Source of the DNA: Paenibacillus gorillae
GTDB lineage: Bacteria; Bacillota; Bacilli; Paenibacillales; Paenibacillaceae
Direction of reading: 5' to 3'
DNA length: 64,000 nucleotides
Assembly: GCF_000513275.1 (NCBI RefSeq)
Contig: NZ_CBVJ010000025.1
Location: 1 to 64,000 of the forward strand
Positions 8,343 through 18,992 of the stretch are shown here, piece after piece. Made by a program: the position numbers and the translations under genes. Each line of letters begins with the position of its first letter. Within the stretch, counting starts at the first letter, position 1. The notes beneath the pieces are model-generated. The model searched no databases and was not told where the DNA came from. It saw only the letters and a program-made list of their open reading frames with translations.

Positions 8343-9632
8343 TTAATGAAGTATCGTTAACCATAGATAGAGTCCGAACAACGTAAAGAACAGAACCGGA
8401 AGTGTAAGAACGATTCCCGTTTTGAAATAATAGCCCCAGCCGATTTTTACATCTTTTTTAGCCAAAACATGCAGCCAGAGCAACGTAGCGAGCGAACCGA
8501 TTGGCGTAATTTTTGGACCCAGATCAGAGCCAATGACGTTGGCATAAATAAGAGCCTCTCTAATAACGCCGCTCGTATTGGTGCTGTGAATTGCTAATGC
8601 GTCGATCATAACGGTAGGCAGGTTATTCATGACGGAGGAGAGAATGGCGGCAATAAAGCCGGTTCCCACAGTCGCAACAAACAAGCCTTGGTCTGCAGCC
8701 CACTGAAATACCCTGCTCAATTGATCGGTAAGTCCAGCATTTCTTAATCCATAGACAACGACATACATGCCGATGGAGAAAATAACGACGGACCACGGCG
8801 CGTCTTTAATAATGGTTCGCGTATGAATGACAGGGCTTTTCCTGGCAGCAAGGATAAAGACGAGAGCAGCGATTCCTGCAACGATCGATACTGGAATATG
8901 GAGAAACTCGCTGAATAAGTAAGCAACAAGTAAAGCCCCTAGAATGAACCATGACAGTTTAAACAAACGAACGTCTTTAATGGCTTCCTTCGGCTGCATG
9001 AGCGATTGAGCGTCATAATGTTTAGGGATTTTTTTGCGGAAAACAAGGTAAAGAACGAGCAAGCTGGCTCCTATGGAAAATAAAGTGGGAATGATCATCC
9101 GGCCGGCATATTCGGCAAATCCGATCCCGAAAAAGTCGGCGGAAACGATGTTGACCAAATTGCTGATGACAAACGGCAAGGAAGCCGTATCGGATATAAA
9201 TCCGCTTGCCATTATGAATGGCAAAATCATTCTGGCATCGAACTTCAACGCCCGGACCATCGCGAGCACAATTGGTGTTAAGATCAGAGCGGCGCCATCA
9301 TTGGCGAAAAAGGCGGATACTACTGCGCCCAGCAAGATAACGCAGCCAAACATCCGATAGCCGTTGCCCTTGGCAAAACGGGCTGTATGCAAGGCGGCCC
9401 ACTCGAAAAAACCGATTTCATCTAAAATTAAAGAGATCAGGATGATCCCGACAAAAGCCAGCGTTGCATTCCAGACAATGCCAGTCACATCCCAGACGTC
9501 CTGAAAGCTGACGACGCCGAGCAGAAGTGCGACAACCGCTCCACCCATAGCCGAATAACCGATGTTTAAACGTTTGGGCTGCCAGATGACAAGAATGATT
9601 GTAAGAATAAAGATAAGTGCAGCGGTGAGCAT
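8343..9632 (-). CDS. arsB: Arsenite efflux pump ArsB
   Basis: 429 residues with about 12 hydrophobic segments. The text [36 protein letters not shown], [23 protein letters not shown] ([20 protein letters not shown]) and [17 protein letters not shown] matches the ArsB/CitM-type ion transporter family, including the paired Asn-Asp/Asn-Asn re-entrant motifs. It exports arsenite, driven by membrane potential when no ArsA is present, and no arsA is present here. It lies 16 bases downstream of arsR and 24 bases upstream of arsC in the same operon, with CAGGAGG before the start. Confidence 0.95.
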   Translation of the reverse strand: MLTAALIFILTIILVIWQPKRLNIGYSAMGGAVVALLLGVVSFQDVWDVTGIVWNATLAFVGIILISLILDEIGFFEWAALHTARFAKGNGYRMFGCVILLGAVVSAFFANDGAALILTPIVLAMVRALKFDARMILPFIMASGFISDTASLPFVISNLVNIVSADFFGIGFAEYAGRMIIPTLFSIGASLLVLYLVFRKKIPKHYDAQSLMQPKEAIKDVRLFKLSWFILGALLVAYLFSEFLHIPVSIVAGIAALVFILAARKSPVIHTRTIIKDAPWSVVIFSIGMYVVVYGLRNAGLTDQLSRVFQWAADQGLFVATVGTGFIAAILSSVMNNLPTVMIDALAIHSTNTSGVIREALIYANVIGSDLGPKITPIGSLATLLWLHVLAKKDVKIGWGYYFKTGIVLTLPVLFFTLFGLYLWLTILH

Positions 9633-9648
9633 AATGTCCTCCTGTTGT

Positions 9649-9966
9649 TTAATTGCAGCAATCCGGGTTAAGCTTGCCGAGCTTATCTTTCATGGATGGA
9701 AGCTCTTCCAATAGGCTGTTTAAGTAAGGTTTATCCGCAACATTCAAAGCATAGTAAATCCACTGGCTTTTTCTCGTTTCCTTCACCAAACCGCCGGTTT
9801 TCAGCTTTCTTAAGTGCTGGCTTACATTCGGCTGCGTGGTCTCCAATATATCTACGATATCGTTTACACACATTTCCTTTTCCTTCAACAACGCGATGAT
9901 TGTTAGTCTTGTCTGGTCGGCAAGCAGCTTCATCGTCTCCGCCAATTGCTCAACAGATTGGTTCAA
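9649..9966 (-). CDS. arsR: ArsR-family arsenic-responsive repressor
   Basis: 105 residues, TTG start at 9966 with GGAGGTG 5 bases ahead. Winged helix-turn-helix: [24 protein letters not shown], then [19 protein letters not shown]. The alpha-3 position that carries CxC in R773 ArsR has a single Cys here (EMCVNDIV), while the C-terminus ends in PDCCN. A three-thiol As(III) site built from Cys33 and the terminal Cys pair is possible; that is inference. It represses its own operon. Confidence 0.93.
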   Translation of the reverse strand: MNQSVEQLAETMKLLADQTRLTIIALLKEKEMCVNDIVDILETTQPNVSQHLRKLKTGGLVKETRKSQWIYYALNVADKPYLNSLLEELPSMKDKLGKLNPDCCN

Positions 9967-10020
9967 CTCATCACCTCCATAATAAAATCCCGATGTCTGA
10001 AACTATCATACACTCACTCT

Positions 10021-10054
10021 ATTATATAAGTAAATAATTATATCAGCAATTGAT
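10021..10054 (-). promoter_or_regulatory. Promoter and likely operator of arsRBC
   Basis: On the minus strand, TTGCTG (10049-10044), 17 bases, TATAAT (10026-10021). The dyad ATCA-N5-TGAT (10042-10054) overlaps the -35, and a wider ATTATATA/TATATAAT pair (10021-10028, 10055-10062) encloses it. These positions fit ArsR repression. Confidence 0.65.
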
Positions 10055-10092
10055 TATATAATAATCATAAACACAGGAACTTTGGACGACCT

Positions 10093-10126
10093 AAAGGGAG
10101 CACCTTATACGACAGGTGCTCCTTTA
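10093..10126. terminator. Hairpin downstream of the LysR gene
   Basis: GGAGCACCT (10097-10105) pairs with AGGTGCTCC (10114-10122), extended by AAA/TTT. It follows the minus-strand LysR gene. The T tract is short, so strength is uncertain. Confidence 0.6.
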
Positions 10127-10175
10127 AGTGTAAGTCATCCGCTCAGAACGCTCTGCTGTACTGGTCAGCAGTCAA

Positions 10176-11054
10176 TCAGCGCACTAACTCAATGAACTTG
10201 CTCGCCGCATTCGTAAGCGGCATATTGCGCATGATCATAATTCCGACATGGGAGGGAGGCAGAGGCACATCCAGATGAATCTCAAAAAGCGAACCCTCCT
10301 CCAGCTCCTTGGAGACAAATTCCCTCGTCACATAGGAGATACCAAGCCCTCTGCGTGCAAATTCAATAAGCAGATCGACGCTCCCTACCTCAATCTCTGG
10401 TTTCAATGTGTAGCCATAGCTTTGAAACAACTCCGTAATCGCCATTCTGGCCCGGCTGTTCCGGGAGAATAGAATAACGGGATGCTCCAGCAGTGAGTCC
10501 AGCGATAAGACCGTATCTTTAAGCTCGGCATAGCGGGCGCCTGCTACAAAACAATCCTGCAGCTGAATGCTTTCGCGCACTTCAAGCTGAGAGTCGACGA
10601 TCGGCATCCGAACGACACCCAAGTCGATGCGGCCTTCTTTTAGAAACGCAATAATTTCCGGTGTCGTTCCGTGATTTAAATGCAGCTTGATGCTGGGATA
10701 TTTCTGATGAAATTCTTCTAGATAGGGAAGCAAATAATGCTTGAACAACGAATCGCTGCCGCCGATGCGCAGCTCGCCGCTGTCCAGGTTTTTCAGCGCG
10801 GCCATTTTCTCTTCCGCCAATGAGATAAGAATTTGCGATTTCTCAATATAGGAGTAGAGGACGACGCCTTCCTGCGTGAGTGAAACGCCTTTGGAATTGC
10901 GGTAAAACAACGTGATGCCGAAGCTTTCTTCAAGCTGCTTGATAGCGTGGCTAACACTTGGCTGAGTGAGATACAGCGCCTTGGCCGCTTGCGTTAAGCT
11001 GCCTGTCTTCGCTGCCCAATAAAAAACTTTATATAGCTCGTAATTGTTGTTCAT
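10176..11054 (-). CDS. LysR-family regulator next to the pentose-phosphate operon
   Basis: 292 residues. N-terminal HTH YELYKVFYWAAKTGSLTQAAKALYLTQPSVSHAIKQLEESFGITLFYR, then the substrate-binding domain with GELRIGGSDSLFKHYLLPYL and a late RRGLGISYVTREFV. It is divergent from zwf with about 175 bases between the starts, the standard arrangement for a regulator of the adjacent operon. Control of zwf-tkt-tal-gnd is therefore plausible but not shown; the ligand is unknown. Confidence 0.88.
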   Translation of the reverse strand: MNNNYELYKVFYWAAKTGSLTQAAKALYLTQPSVSHAIKQLEESFGITLFYRNSKGVSLTQEGVVLYSYIEKSQILISLAEEKMAALKNLDSGELRIGGSDSLFKHYLLPYLEEFHQKYPSIKLHLNHGTTPEIIAFLKEGRIDLGVVRMPIVDSQLEVRESIQLQDCFVAGARYAELKDTVLSLDSLLEHPVILFSRNSRARMAITELFQSYGYTLKPEIEVGSVDLLIEFARRGLGISYVTREFVSKELEEGSLFEIHLDVPLPPSHVGIMIMRNMPLTNAASKFIELVR

Positions 11055-11231
11055 AGACGTGATCTATAGCTCCTGTGAAATATATTAATTACTTGTATAG
11101 CTTATAAACGTATTATAGTGGAATTAAGAAAAAGAAACCAGAGCTTGCAGATTGACACGCAGATGGGCGCATTCGCATCCGTCACGGCCATGCAAGAAAT
11201 TTAGAATCGCTCTGATGGAAGGAGATTGAAC

Positions 11232-12758
11232 ATGGAAGCAACTACTTTTGTATTGTTTGGTGCAACAGGGGATTTAGCGAAACGAAAAATTTACCCTGCT
11301 CTATATAATTTATTTCTCGATGGAAAGCTGCCGCAATCCTTCACCGTGTTTGGTCTGGGGAGAAGAGCATTGACGGACGAAACGTTTCAAGCGAACGTCG
11401 AGCAGTCGCTTCGCGATTTCTCTAGACGGGAAGCGGGCGATGAGCTGTTAATCAAACGTTTCTCAAGCGCGTTCCGCTACAATGTGCTGGATATCGGCCA
11501 CGTAGAGGACTACGAGAAGCTGCTGAACCGGATCGAGCTGCGGGAAGCCGAACTGCAGGCAACGCCAAACCGATTGTTTTATTTGTCGGTTGGTCCCGAG
11601 TTTTTCGAGACGATCGCCGAAAGAATTCAGCAAAGCGGTCTAGGCTCCGCAGACGGCTGGAAGCGTCTCGTGATTGAGAAGCCATTCGGACATGATTTGC
11701 AGTCTGCCCGCGACTTGAATGCGAAGCTCAGCCAATCTTTTGCCGAAGAAGAAGTTTTCCGAATTGACCATTATCTTGGCAAGCCAATGGTGCAGCGTCT
11801 TGAGGCTTTGCAGCAGGAAAATCCGGTCATTCAAGCGTTATGGAGCAACCGTTACATCGCTAACGTGCAGATCACTGCGAGCGAGACGGTCGGTGTCGAA
11901 GAACGAGCGGGTTATTATGATCAGGCTGGTGCTGTCCGGGATATGTTCCAGAATCATATGCTGCAAATGCTGATGGTGCTTGCCGTTCAGCTTCCGCATA
12001 TCAGCACCTCCGAGAAAGTGCGGTTTAAGAAGAAAATGGTGATGGAAGCGGTGGAGACGCTGCAGAAGCAGGATGTCGCAGCCAGCGTCGTTCGCGGCCA
12101 GTACAGAGCAGGCAGCATTAATGGTCAACCGGTTGTCGGCTATACGTCGGAGCCTGGAATCGATGCGAGCTCCATGAATGATACGTTTATTGCAGCTCGG
12201 CTGCAAATTGATGATTTCTTCTGGCGCGGGGTTCCTTTCTATATCCGGACCGGCAAAAGAATGAAGGAAAAAACGACGCGGATCGTTATTGAATTCAAAG
12301 AGCCGCTGCAGCATCCTGCTTCTGAGCATAAAAAAGGGACGGTTTCGAATCTTCTCATCTTCGAGATTAGTCCGAACGAAGGAATCACGCTTCAAATCAA
12401 TACGAAGGATACGAAGAATAAAGGCCAGTTCAAGCCGGTTCAAATCGATCTGTTTTCAGGGCAAGAGGATGCTCCAGAAGCTTACGAGAACCTGATATTC
12501 GATGCCTTGCACGGAGATCCGACGTTCTTCGCGCACTGGGATGAAGTAGAGCTGGCTTGGCAATGGGTACAGCCGGTGCTGGAAGCCTTCGAAGAGAACT
12601 TAGTTCCTCTTCGTCCTTACGAAGCTGGTTCTTACGGACCTGCCGAAGCCCATGCGCTGCTTGCAGCGGACGGCTACCATTGGTGGTTCGATGATAAATC
12701 AGAAGTCGAAATTCAACTGAAAGAAGGAGAACAATATGCCTACAACACAAACCATTGA
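11232..12758 (+). CDS. zwf: Glucose-6-phosphate 1-dehydrogenase
   Basis: ATG at 11232, with GGAAGGAG 7 bases ahead; an upstream in-frame TTG at 11226 is rejected. 508 residues. NADP-binding [10 protein letters not shown] starts at about residue 9, the catalytic segment [12 protein letters not shown] at about 176, and the substrate segment [12 protein letters not shown] further on. It makes 6-phosphogluconolactone and NADPH. First gene of the zwf-tkt-tal-gnd cluster, overlapping tkt by 23 bases. No 6-phosphogluconolactonase gene lies beside it. Confidence 0.97.
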   Translation: MEATTFVLFGATGDLAKRKIYPALYNLFLDGKLPQSFTVFGLGRRALTDETFQANVEQSLRDFSRREAGDELLIKRFSSAFRYNVLDIGHVEDYEKLLNRIELREAELQATPNRLFYLSVGPEFFETIAERIQQSGLGSADGWKRLVIEKPFGHDLQSARDLNAKLSQSFAEEEVFRIDHYLGKPMVQRLEALQQENPVIQALWSNRYIANVQITASETVGVEERAGYYDQAGAVRDMFQNHMLQMLMVLAVQLPHISTSEKVRFKKKMVMEAVETLQKQDVAASVVRGQYRAGSINGQPVVGYTSEPGIDASSMNDTFIAARLQIDDFFWRGVPFYIRTGKRMKEKTTRIVIEFKEPLQHPASEHKKGTVSNLLIFEISPNEGITLQINTKDTKNKGQFKPVQIDLFSGQEDAPEAYENLIFDALHGDPTFFAHWDEVELAWQWVQPVLEAFEENLVPLRPYEAGSYGPAEAHALLAADGYHWWFDDKSEVEIQLKEGEQYAYNTNH

Positions 12759-14727
12759 TCAATTAGCGATCGATACAATCCGTACATTGTCGATCGACTC
12801 CATCAACGCGGCCAACTCCGGTCACCCGGGACTGCCGATGGGTGCTGCGCCGATGGCTTACGCGCTGTGGTCCCAATTTTTGAATCATAATCCGGGTCAC
12901 TCCAATTGGTTTAACCGCGATCGTTTCGTTTTATCCGCAGGTCACGGATCTGCACTGCTGTACAGCCTGTTGCATTTGTCAGGCTATCAGGTTTCGCTTG
13001 ACGATTTGAAGCAGTTCCGCAAGCTGAACAGCAAGACGCCTGGACATCCCGAATACGGTCATACCGATGGCATTGACGCAACTACGGGGCCGCTTGGCCA
13101 AGGACTTGCGATGGCAGTCGGAATGGCAATGGCGGAGGCTCATCTAGCTTCGAAATACAATCAGACTGAATTCCCGGTTGTTGATCACTACACGTATGCT
13201 TTAGTCGGAGACGGCTGCTTGATGGAAGGCATTTCGTACGAGGCCATGTCGATGGCGGGACATATGAAGCTGGGCAAACTGGTCGTACTGTATGATTCCA
13301 ACGATATTTCACTGGATGGCGATCTTAACCTTTCCTTTGGCGAAAATATTCAGAAGCGGGCGGAATCAGCGAATTGGCACTACTTGCGGGTTGAAGACGG
13401 CAATGATGTGGCGCAAATCGCTAAAGCCATTGCGGCGGCCAAGCAGCATGATTCGCAGCCGACGCTCATCGAGGTCCGTACAATAATCGGTTACGGAAGC
13501 AAGGCGGCGGGTACGAACAAGGTGCACGGCAATCCGCTGGGCAAGGAAGAAGCGAAAGCAACGAAGGAAGTATACGGCTGGAAATATGAAGAAGAGTTTT
13601 ACGTACCGGATGAGGTAAAGGCACATTTCGAGCAGCTCAAGCAAAACGGCGCTGCAAAAGAGGCGGAGTGGAATGGTTTGCTGGCTGCTTACGCGGCGCA
13701 ATATCCGGCACAGGGCGAGGAGCTCAAGCAGGTTATTGACGGTACGGTAACGATTGACGCTTCGGACATTCTCACCTTCGATAGCTCTAAATCAATTTCT
13801 ACGCGGGTTGCCAGCGGTGATGCGATTAACCATTATGTAAAAACGGTTCCTTCGATTTTCGGAGGCAGCGCCGATCTGTCGCATTCTACAATGACGGATA
13901 TTAAAGGCGAATCAATTTTTGCAAGGGAGTCCTACTCCGGACGAAACGTATACTTCGGCGTTCGCGAGCATGCGATGGGCGCAGCCGGCAACGGTATGGC
14001 ACTTCATGGCGGAGTAAAACCATTCGTCAGCACGTTCTTCGTATTCAGCGACTACTTGCGCCCGTCGATCCGTCTGGCTGCGCTGCAAAAGCTGCCTGTC
14101 ACTTACGTCTTTACGCATGATTCCATCGCGGTAGGTGAAGATGGACCTACGCATGAGCCGGTTGAGCATCTGGCTGCGCTTCGCACGATTCCGGGACTGA
14201 CGGTTATACGTCCAACCGATGCCAATGAAACGGCTAGCGCATGGGCTTATGCTCTGCAGCAGAAGGAAGGTCCTGTTGCACTGGTGCTCAGCAGACAGAA
14301 CCTGCCTATTTATGAAGCAACGAAGGGCAATGTCGATGCGGTCGCCAAAGGCGCATATATTTTGACCGAAACGAATGATAAACCTGATCTGATTCTTATT
14401 GGAACGGGCTCAGAGGTATCGCTTGCGGTGAGTGCCAAAGCTGTACTAGAGCAGGAAAATCTCTCGGTACGTGTCGTGGCGATGCCAAGCCGGGAACGGT
14501 TTGATCGTCAAGACGATGCTTACAAGCAAAGCGTACTTCCTGACTCCGTAACGAAACGGATTGCGATTGAAGCCGGCATCTCGCTTGGCTGGGACCGTTA
14601 TGCGGGACCATCGGGCAAAGTGCTTTCGATTGATACGTTTGGCGCTTCCGGTCCGGGGAACCAAGTGTTGGATTACTTCGGATTCTCAACGGAAAATGTA
14701 GTCCGCTTGGCTAAAGAGCTGCTGTAA
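12736..14727 (+). CDS. tkt: Transketolase
   Basis: 663 residues. The thiamine-diphosphate motif begins at [12 protein letters not shown] and ends near [11 protein letters not shown]; His-rich N-terminal [17 protein letters not shown], the catalytic-site [17 protein letters not shown], and the pyrimidine-domain [15 protein letters not shown] are all present. It moves two-carbon units between ketose donors and aldose phosphates in the non-oxidative pentose-phosphate pathway. AAGGAG lies inside the 3' end of zwf, so the two are translationally coupled. Confidence 0.97.
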   Translation: MPTTQTIDQLAIDTIRTLSIDSINAANSGHPGLPMGAAPMAYALWSQFLNHNPGHSNWFNRDRFVLSAGHGSALLYSLLHLSGYQVSLDDLKQFRKLNSKTPGHPEYGHTDGIDATTGPLGQGLAMAVGMAMAEAHLASKYNQTEFPVVDHYTYALVGDGCLMEGISYEAMSMAGHMKLGKLVVLYDSNDISLDGDLNLSFGENIQKRAESANWHYLRVEDGNDVAQIAKAIAAAKQHDSQPTLIEVRTIIGYGSKAAGTNKVHGNPLGKEEAKATKEVYGWKYEEEFYVPDEVKAHFEQLKQNGAAKEAEWNGLLAAYAAQYPAQGEELKQVIDGTVTIDASDILTFDSSKSISTRVASGDAINHYVKTVPSIFGGSADLSHSTMTDIKGESIFARESYSGRNVYFGVREHAMGAAGNGMALHGGVKPFVSTFFVFSDYLRPSIRLAALQKLPVTYVFTHDSIAVGEDGPTHEPVEHLAALRTIPGLTVIRPTDANETASAWAYALQQKEGPVALVLSRQNLPIYEATKGNVDAVAKGAYILTETNDKPDLILIGTGSEVSLAVSAKAVLEQENLSVRVVAMPSRERFDRQDDAYKQSVLPDSVTKRIAIEAGISLGWDRYAGPSGKVLSIDTFGASGPGNQVLDYFGFSTENVVRLAKELL

Positions 14728-14771
14728 TCAATTAAGCAATTATATCAACCAATAAATGGAGGTAATGAATC

Positions 14772-15440
14772 ATGAAATTCTTTATTGATACCGCAAATGT
14801 GGAAGATATTAAAAAGGCTTATAAAATCGGTGTATTGTCCGGCGTAACGACCAATCCTTCTCTCGTTGCCAAAGAAGGCGTGAAGTTCGAGGACCGCATT
14901 GAGGAGATTTTGAAGTTAGTACCTGAGGTCGAGTCCGTATCTGCAGAAGTAACACCAGATGCGATTACGGCTGAAGAGATGATCGCCCAAGCGAATGAGC
15001 TTATCAAAATCAACAATTACGATAAAAATATTACCATTAAACTGCCAATGACGCTCGCTGGCCTTGAGGCTTGCCGTTACTTAACGAAAAAAGGCGTGAA
15101 GACGAACGTTACGCTGATTTTCACAGTTAATCAGGCATTGCTGGCTGCCCGCGCTGGCGCCACTTACGTATCACCTTTCCTTGGCCGTCTGGATGACATT
15201 TCGGAGGATGGCGTTCAACTGATCGTCAAAGTTGCAGAAGTGTTCCGCACGCATGGTCTGGATGCACAAATTATTGCCGCTTCTGTCCGTCACCCGGATC
15301 ATGTAACTCGCGTTGCACTGGCAGGCGCACATATTGCGACGATTCCTTTCTCTGTTATCGAGCAGATCTCCAAGCATCCGCTGACTGATCAAGGTCTGGA
15401 GAAATTCGCTGCCGATTGGAAAAAAACAGCTCAGAACTAA
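14772..15440 (+). CDS. tal: Transaldolase, short (TalC/MipB-type)
   Basis: 222 residues, the compact decameric type rather than the 330-residue Tal[34 protein letters not shown] opens the barrel; the Schiff-base Lys lies in NITIKLPMT, followed by [32 protein letters not shown] and [12 protein letters not shown]. The subfamily includes both transaldolases and fructose-6-phosphate aldolases; placement between tkt and gnd favours transaldolase. GGAGG precedes the ATG, 44 bases after tkt. Confidence 0.94.
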   Translation: MKFFIDTANVEDIKKAYKIGVLSGVTTNPSLVAKEGVKFEDRIEEILKLVPEVESVSAEVTPDAITAEEMIAQANELIKINNYDKNITIKLPMTLAGLEACRYLTKKGVKTNVTLIFTVNQALLAARAGATYVSPFLGRLDDISEDGVQLIVKVAEVFRTHGLDAQIIAASVRHPDHVTRVALAGAHIATIPFSVIEQISKHPLTDQGLEKFAADWKKTAQN

Positions 15441-15474
15441 TCATAAAGGTCCAATAGAAAGGGAGGATTTCACA

Positions 15475-16890
15475 ATGGCAAAACAACAAATCGGCGTGGT
15501 AGGCTTGGCCGTCATGGGCAAAAACCTCGCTTTAAATATTGAAAGCAAAGGTTTTTCAGTCGCGCTTTATAATCGTTCACCAGAGAAAACGAATGAGCTG
15601 CTTGAGGAAGCGAAGGGCAAAAACTTTATCGGCGCATACAGCGTGGAAGAGTTTGTTCAATCCCTCGAAACACCGCGGAAAATTCTCATTATGGTTAAAG
15701 CCGGTCAAGCGACGGATGACACGATCAATCAGCTTGTTCCTCACCTCAGCGAAGGCGATATTCTGATCGACGGCGGCAATGCTTACTTCCCGGATACGCA
15801 ACGCAGAAATGAAGAGCTGTCGGCCAAAGGCTTCCGCTTCATCGGCGCAGGCGTATCGGGCGGCGAAGAGGGCGCTTTGAAGGGGCCGGCGATTATGCCC
15901 GGCGGTCAAAGAAGCGCTTATGAGCTGGTCGAGCCGATTCTAACTGCGATTTCGGCAAAAGTGAACGGCGATGCATGTTCCACTTATATCGGTGAAGGCG
16001 GAGCTGGACACTATGTGAAAATGGTGCATAACGGCATCGAGTATGGTGATATGCAGCTGATTGGCGAGGCTTATCATTTGCTGAAGGATGTGCTGAATGT
16101 AAGCACAGAAGAGCTGCATTCGATTTTCACCGAATGGAATAATGGCGAGCTGGACAGCTATCTGATCGAGATTACAGCTGATATCTTCTCGAAAACCGAT
16201 CCGGAGACCGGCAAACCGATGGTGGATGTCATTCTGGATTCCGCTGGACAAAAAGGAACAGGCAAATGGACGAGCCAAAGCGCCCTCGATCTGGGCGTGC
16301 CGCTGTCGATTATTACGGAGTCCGTATTCGCACGGTTTATCTCGGCAATGAAAGAAGAGCGGGTAGCAGCCAGCAAGAAGCTAAGCGGACCAGAAGCAGC
16401 AGGCTATGACGGTGACAAGCAAGCCTTCATCGAAGCCGTTCGCAAAGCGCTCTTCGCCAGCAAAATCGCTTCCTACGCGCAAGGCTTTGCGCAAATGCGC
16501 GCCGCTTCGGACGCGTATAACTGGAACTTGAACTATGGCAGCATTGCGATGATTTTCCGCGGCGGATGCATTATCCGTGCCGGTTTCCTGCAAAATATTA
16601 AAGACGCCTATGACCGCGACCCAGAACTGAAAAACCTGTTCCTGGACGACTACTTCGGCGGTATTGTACAGCAATATCAGGATGCATGGAGAAACGTCAT
16701 TTCCGTTGCCGTTACCCGCGGCATTCCGGTTCCTGCATTTGCTTCCGCGCTGGCGTACTACGACAGCTATCGCACAGAGAGATTGCCTGCCAACCTGCTG
16801 CAAGCACAGCGCGATTACTTCGGAGCGCATACGTTCCAGCGTCTTGATCGTGAAGGCAGCTTCCATTTTCAATGGATGGATCAAGCTTAA
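15475..16890 (+). CDS. gndA: 6-phosphogluconate dehydrogenase, decarboxylating
   Basis: 471 residues. Rossmann motif [20 protein letters not shown] (about 7-26), substrate-binding [19 protein letters not shown], the catalytic Lys segment [19 protein letters not shown], and the C-terminal [20 protein letters not shown]. It converts 6-phosphogluconate to ribulose 5-phosphate with NADPH formation. It is the last gene of the cluster and is followed by a strong terminator. Together zwf and gnd supply NADPH while tkt and tal recycle the sugars. Confidence 0.97.
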   Translation: MAKQQIGVVGLAVMGKNLALNIESKGFSVALYNRSPEKTNELLEEAKGKNFIGAYSVEEFVQSLETPRKILIMVKAGQATDDTINQLVPHLSEGDILIDGGNAYFPDTQRRNEELSAKGFRFIGAGVSGGEEGALKGPAIMPGGQRSAYELVEPILTAISAKVNGDACSTYIGEGGAGHYVKMVHNGIEYGDMQLIGEAYHLLKDVLNVSTEELHSIFTEWNNGELDSYLIEITADIFSKTDPETGKPMVDVILDSAGQKGTGKWTSQSALDLGVPLSIITESVFARFISAMKEERVAASKKLSGPEAAGYDGDKQAFIEAVRKALFASKIASYAQGFAQMRAASDAYNWNLNYGSIAMIFRGGCIIRAGFLQNIKDAYDRDPELKNLFLDDYFGGIVQQYQDAWRNVISVAVTRGIPVPAFASALAYYDSYRTERLPANLLQAQRDYFGAHTFQRLDREGSFHFQWMDQA

Positions 16891-16913
16891 TAGAGCTTTA
16901 TAATGGATAGACG

Positions 16914-16950
16914 AAAGGAGCAGCTGCATTTGCAGACTGCTCCTTTTTTT
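16914..16950 (+). terminator. Terminator of the pentose-phosphate operon
   Basis: AAAGGAGCAG (16914-16923) pairs with CTGCTCCTTT (16937-16946), with an inner CTGCA/TGCAG stem, then a run of seven T. Confidence 0.92.
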
Positions 16951-16958
16951 GCGTTCGT

Positions 16959-17861
16959 TCATGGAGTAATACGTGTAAGCTTATTCGGATTGGCGATCAA
17001 ATATATGCTGCGAATGGAAGTGAGTTCAGCATCCGGCTCCAGTACGAGAACGAGCGGCGGCAATCCTTCCCGGCTAAGAAGCAGCCCTCGTTGACCGCTA
17101 ACCGAAGCAGGAAGCCACTCTCCGGAGAGCGAACCTTTTCCCGCGATTCCGGTAAGGAAGGCAGCAATCCGCTGGCGTCCTTCGATCGGATTGATTGCCG
17201 CACGAACGACACCTCCCCCATCGCTGAGCAGGACAGCATCGTCGGTGAGCAGATGGATAAAGGAGTCGAATCGCCCGCTATCGATCGCTTGGGAGAAGGA
17301 TTGAACAAATTTCTCCATGGAGTCATTTAATACTATTTTATCCCCATGCTGGGACTGGCCGATCTTCGCGGATGCCCGGCTATAGATTTTCCGGCAAGCG
17401 GCTTCTGATTTGTCCATCATCGCAGCAATATCGGCATAATCATAGCCGAAAGATTCGCGCAGGACGAATACGGCACGTTCCGGTGGCGTACAGGTTTGCA
17501 GCAGGACTAGCAGGGCATAGCCAAGCTGCTCATGCTGGATGACCCGCTCAAGCGGGGCGTCCTCCCAGCCAAGCTCAATAACGGGCTCTGGAAGCCACTC
17601 TCCGGGATAGCTTTCCCTTTTGCGCGGAGCAGCCTTCATGACGTTGAGGACGCGATTCGTAACCAGCTTAACGAGATAGGCTTTCGGATGCGAGATCGTA
17701 TCGGCGCCATGCTTGCTGATCGTAACGAACACGTCTTGAACTGCATCCTCGGCTTCCGCCATCGAACCGAGCATTTTATAGGCAATGGAAATTAGCAGCG
17801 GTTTATAATTCCGATACAGCTGTTCAACTTCCAGCGTCATTTCATTCGACGTCACAGGCAT
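16959..17861 (-). CDS. ECF41-type RNA polymerase sigma factor with SnoaL-like C-terminal domain
   Basis: ATG at 17861 behind CGGAGG; the longer in-frame ATG at 17882 lies before that site. 300 residues: sigma region 2 (SIAYKMLGSMAEAEDAVQDVF), a linker with WLPEP, region 4 (PPERAVFVLRESFGYDYADIAAMMDKSEAACRKIYSRA), then an NTF2/SnoaL-like extension containing LLSDGGGV, the motif pair that defines ECF41. In this group the C-terminal domain replaces an anti-sigma factor and tunes activity. The conserved neighbour, a carboxymuconolactone decarboxylase-like gene, lies just upstream on the same strand. Confidence 0.92.
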   Translation of the reverse strand: MPVTSNEMTLEVEQLYRNYKPLLISIAYKMLGSMAEAEDAVQDVFVTISKHGADTISHPKAYLVKLVTNRVLNVMKAAPRKRESYPGEWLPEPVIELGWEDAPLERVIQHEQLGYALLVLLQTCTPPERAVFVLRESFGYDYADIAAMMDKSEAACRKIYSRASAKIGQSQHGDKIVLNDSMEKFVQSFSQAIDSGRFDSFIHLLTDDAVLLSDGGGVVRAAINPIEGRQRIAAFLTGIAGKGSLSGEWLPASVSGQRGLLLSREGLPPLVLVLEPDAELTSIRSIYLIANPNKLTRITP

Positions 17862-17902
17862 ATCAACCTCCGTTGTAATCATCCTATCAATATATAGACA
17901 AT

Positions 17903-17969
17903 AAAGCCACCCTGCGGTCTATGTCATTAAGTTAAGCTGCACTTAATGATATGACCGTGGGGGTGGCTT
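17903..17969 (-). terminator. Long hairpin between the CMD gene and the ECF41 gene
   Basis: Outer stem AAGCCACCC (17904-17912) with GGGTGGCTT (17961-17969), then CGGTC...TGTCATTAAG pairing with CTTAATGATATGACCG. It lies 19 bases after the decarboxylase stop and before the sigma gene. Its inner palindrome resembles that of the hairpin at 21875-21952. Confidence 0.75.
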
Positions 17970-17987
17970 CACTGCATTGCGATTGTA

Positions 17988-18437
17988 TTAATTGTCGTAG
18001 CAACCTGGGAACATGCCCGTAGAGATTGCGATACGATTCCAGTTGTTAATGACATTAATCGCCATAATAAGCGAGATAAATTCAGTTTCGTTGAAGTGCT
18101 TGCGCACTTCGTCATAAAGTTCCTGCGGCACGCCATCTTTGGAGATTTGAGTCACAGCTTCGGTTAGCGCCAATGCTGCACGTTCTTTCTCTGTAAATAA
18201 TGGTGTTTCGCGCCATACGACAATCAGGCTCATCCGCTCTTCGCTTTCTCCTAGTTTGCGCAAGTCCTTCGTATGCATATCGACACAAAACGCGCAGCCG
18301 TTTATTTGGGAAGCTCTAATTTTCACTAGTTCAAACAGGATCGGATCGCCGTTCATTTGCTTCACTGTCTCTTCCAGCTTCATCATCGTCTGATAAGCAG
18401 CCGGATTAACTTTATGTGCATGCATTCGTAAGTTCAT
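17988..18437 (-). CDS. Carboxymuconolactone decarboxylase/AhpD-like protein, ECF41 partner
   Basis: 149 residues. The AhpD core KIRASQINGCAFCVDMHTKDLRKLGES carries the CxxC redox pair and downstream His (C-A-F-C and H), followed by WRETPLFTEKERAALALTEAVT and INNWNRIAISTG. The family performs peroxidase or decarboxylase chemistry; members next to ECF41 sigma genes are their usual main target. A TGTCACA-containing promoter of ECF41 type lies upstream. The actual substrate is unknown. Confidence 0.9.
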   Translation of the reverse strand: MNLRMHAHKVNPAAYQTMMKLEETVKQMNGDPILFELVKIRASQINGCAFCVDMHTKDLRKLGESEERMSLIVVWRETPLFTEKERAALALTEAVTQISKDGVPQELYDEVRKHFNETEFISLIMAINVINNWNRIAISTGMFPGCYDN

Positions 18438-18992
18438 ATCGATTCCTCCAAGTGTTGTAATGATCTAACGATATCTAAGACAATTAAGGCTTTATTTTTG
18501 TGACAGCAGGATGATTGTTTTTGTAAAAAAAGATGATCACCTCAATGCGGCAATCGTCCTTGAGGTGTCGAGAAGCTGCATTTCATATTGCCACTGTGAT
18601 GTTGAACCGCCTTGTTAGACTAGTTCTGTCGTTCTCCATGCTCAAACAAAATGTAAAAGTGCAGGCTGATGGAGGTCAAATGACCCAAAATCCCGTTCAA
18701 AATGTAAAAGTACATTTGAAATCGCCCGATTTCACTCTATAGAGCTGATTTAGGCCAATCAAACTGCACATTTGCATTTTGAAGCGACAAATCGCCGATT
18801 TCACGCCTAACAACATGCACATTTACATTTTGATTCGTTTTGGGTGCAGCCAGAGGGGGATTAAAGCGCAATAAAGCTGCCGAGATACTCTCAGCAGCTT
18901 GAGCGACAACTGTACGTAAATGAGGAGGTATTGTTTTGTGTGTTGCTTAATATGAAAGCGCAGCAAGGCGAGGTTATAAATGAATCAAAGCT
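18438..18992. repeat. Non-coding island with four 17-bp repeats and two palindromes
   Basis: No gene is seen in these 555 bases. CAAAATGTAAAAGTGCA at 18647-18663 recurs as CAAAATGTAAAAGTACA at 18698-18714 and in inverted orientation as TGCACATTTGCATTTTG (18765-18781) and TGCACATTTACATTTTG (18816-18832). Between copies lie GAAATCGCCCGATTTC (18718-18733) and AAATCGCCGATTT (18789-18801). The whole 185-base block has rough dyad symmetry. It may be a dispersed genomic repeat or a structured RNA. The ECF41 promoter above occupies the left edge. Confidence 0.75.
18479..18505 (-). promoter_or_regulatory. Candidate ECF41-dependent promoter
   Basis: On the minus strand TGTCACA (18505-18499), 16 bases, TGTC (18482-18479). 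The ECF41 consensus is TGTCACA with CGTC about 16-17 bases on, so there is one mismatch. It lies 42 bases before the CMD start. Confidence 0.6.

Noticed and set aside
11838..12443. 201-codon antisense frame inside zwf
   Set aside because: It is opposite a clearly coding gene, with no ribosome site and no protein-like composition; the same holds for the long antisense frames in gnd (16381-16962), sbnB/sbnH (26673-27218, 27282-27911) and the ABC-F gene (52185-52778).
18647..18832. Repeat island as a CRISPR or attachment site
   Set aside because: Copies are in both orientations, spacing is uneven, and no cas gene or integrase is present.
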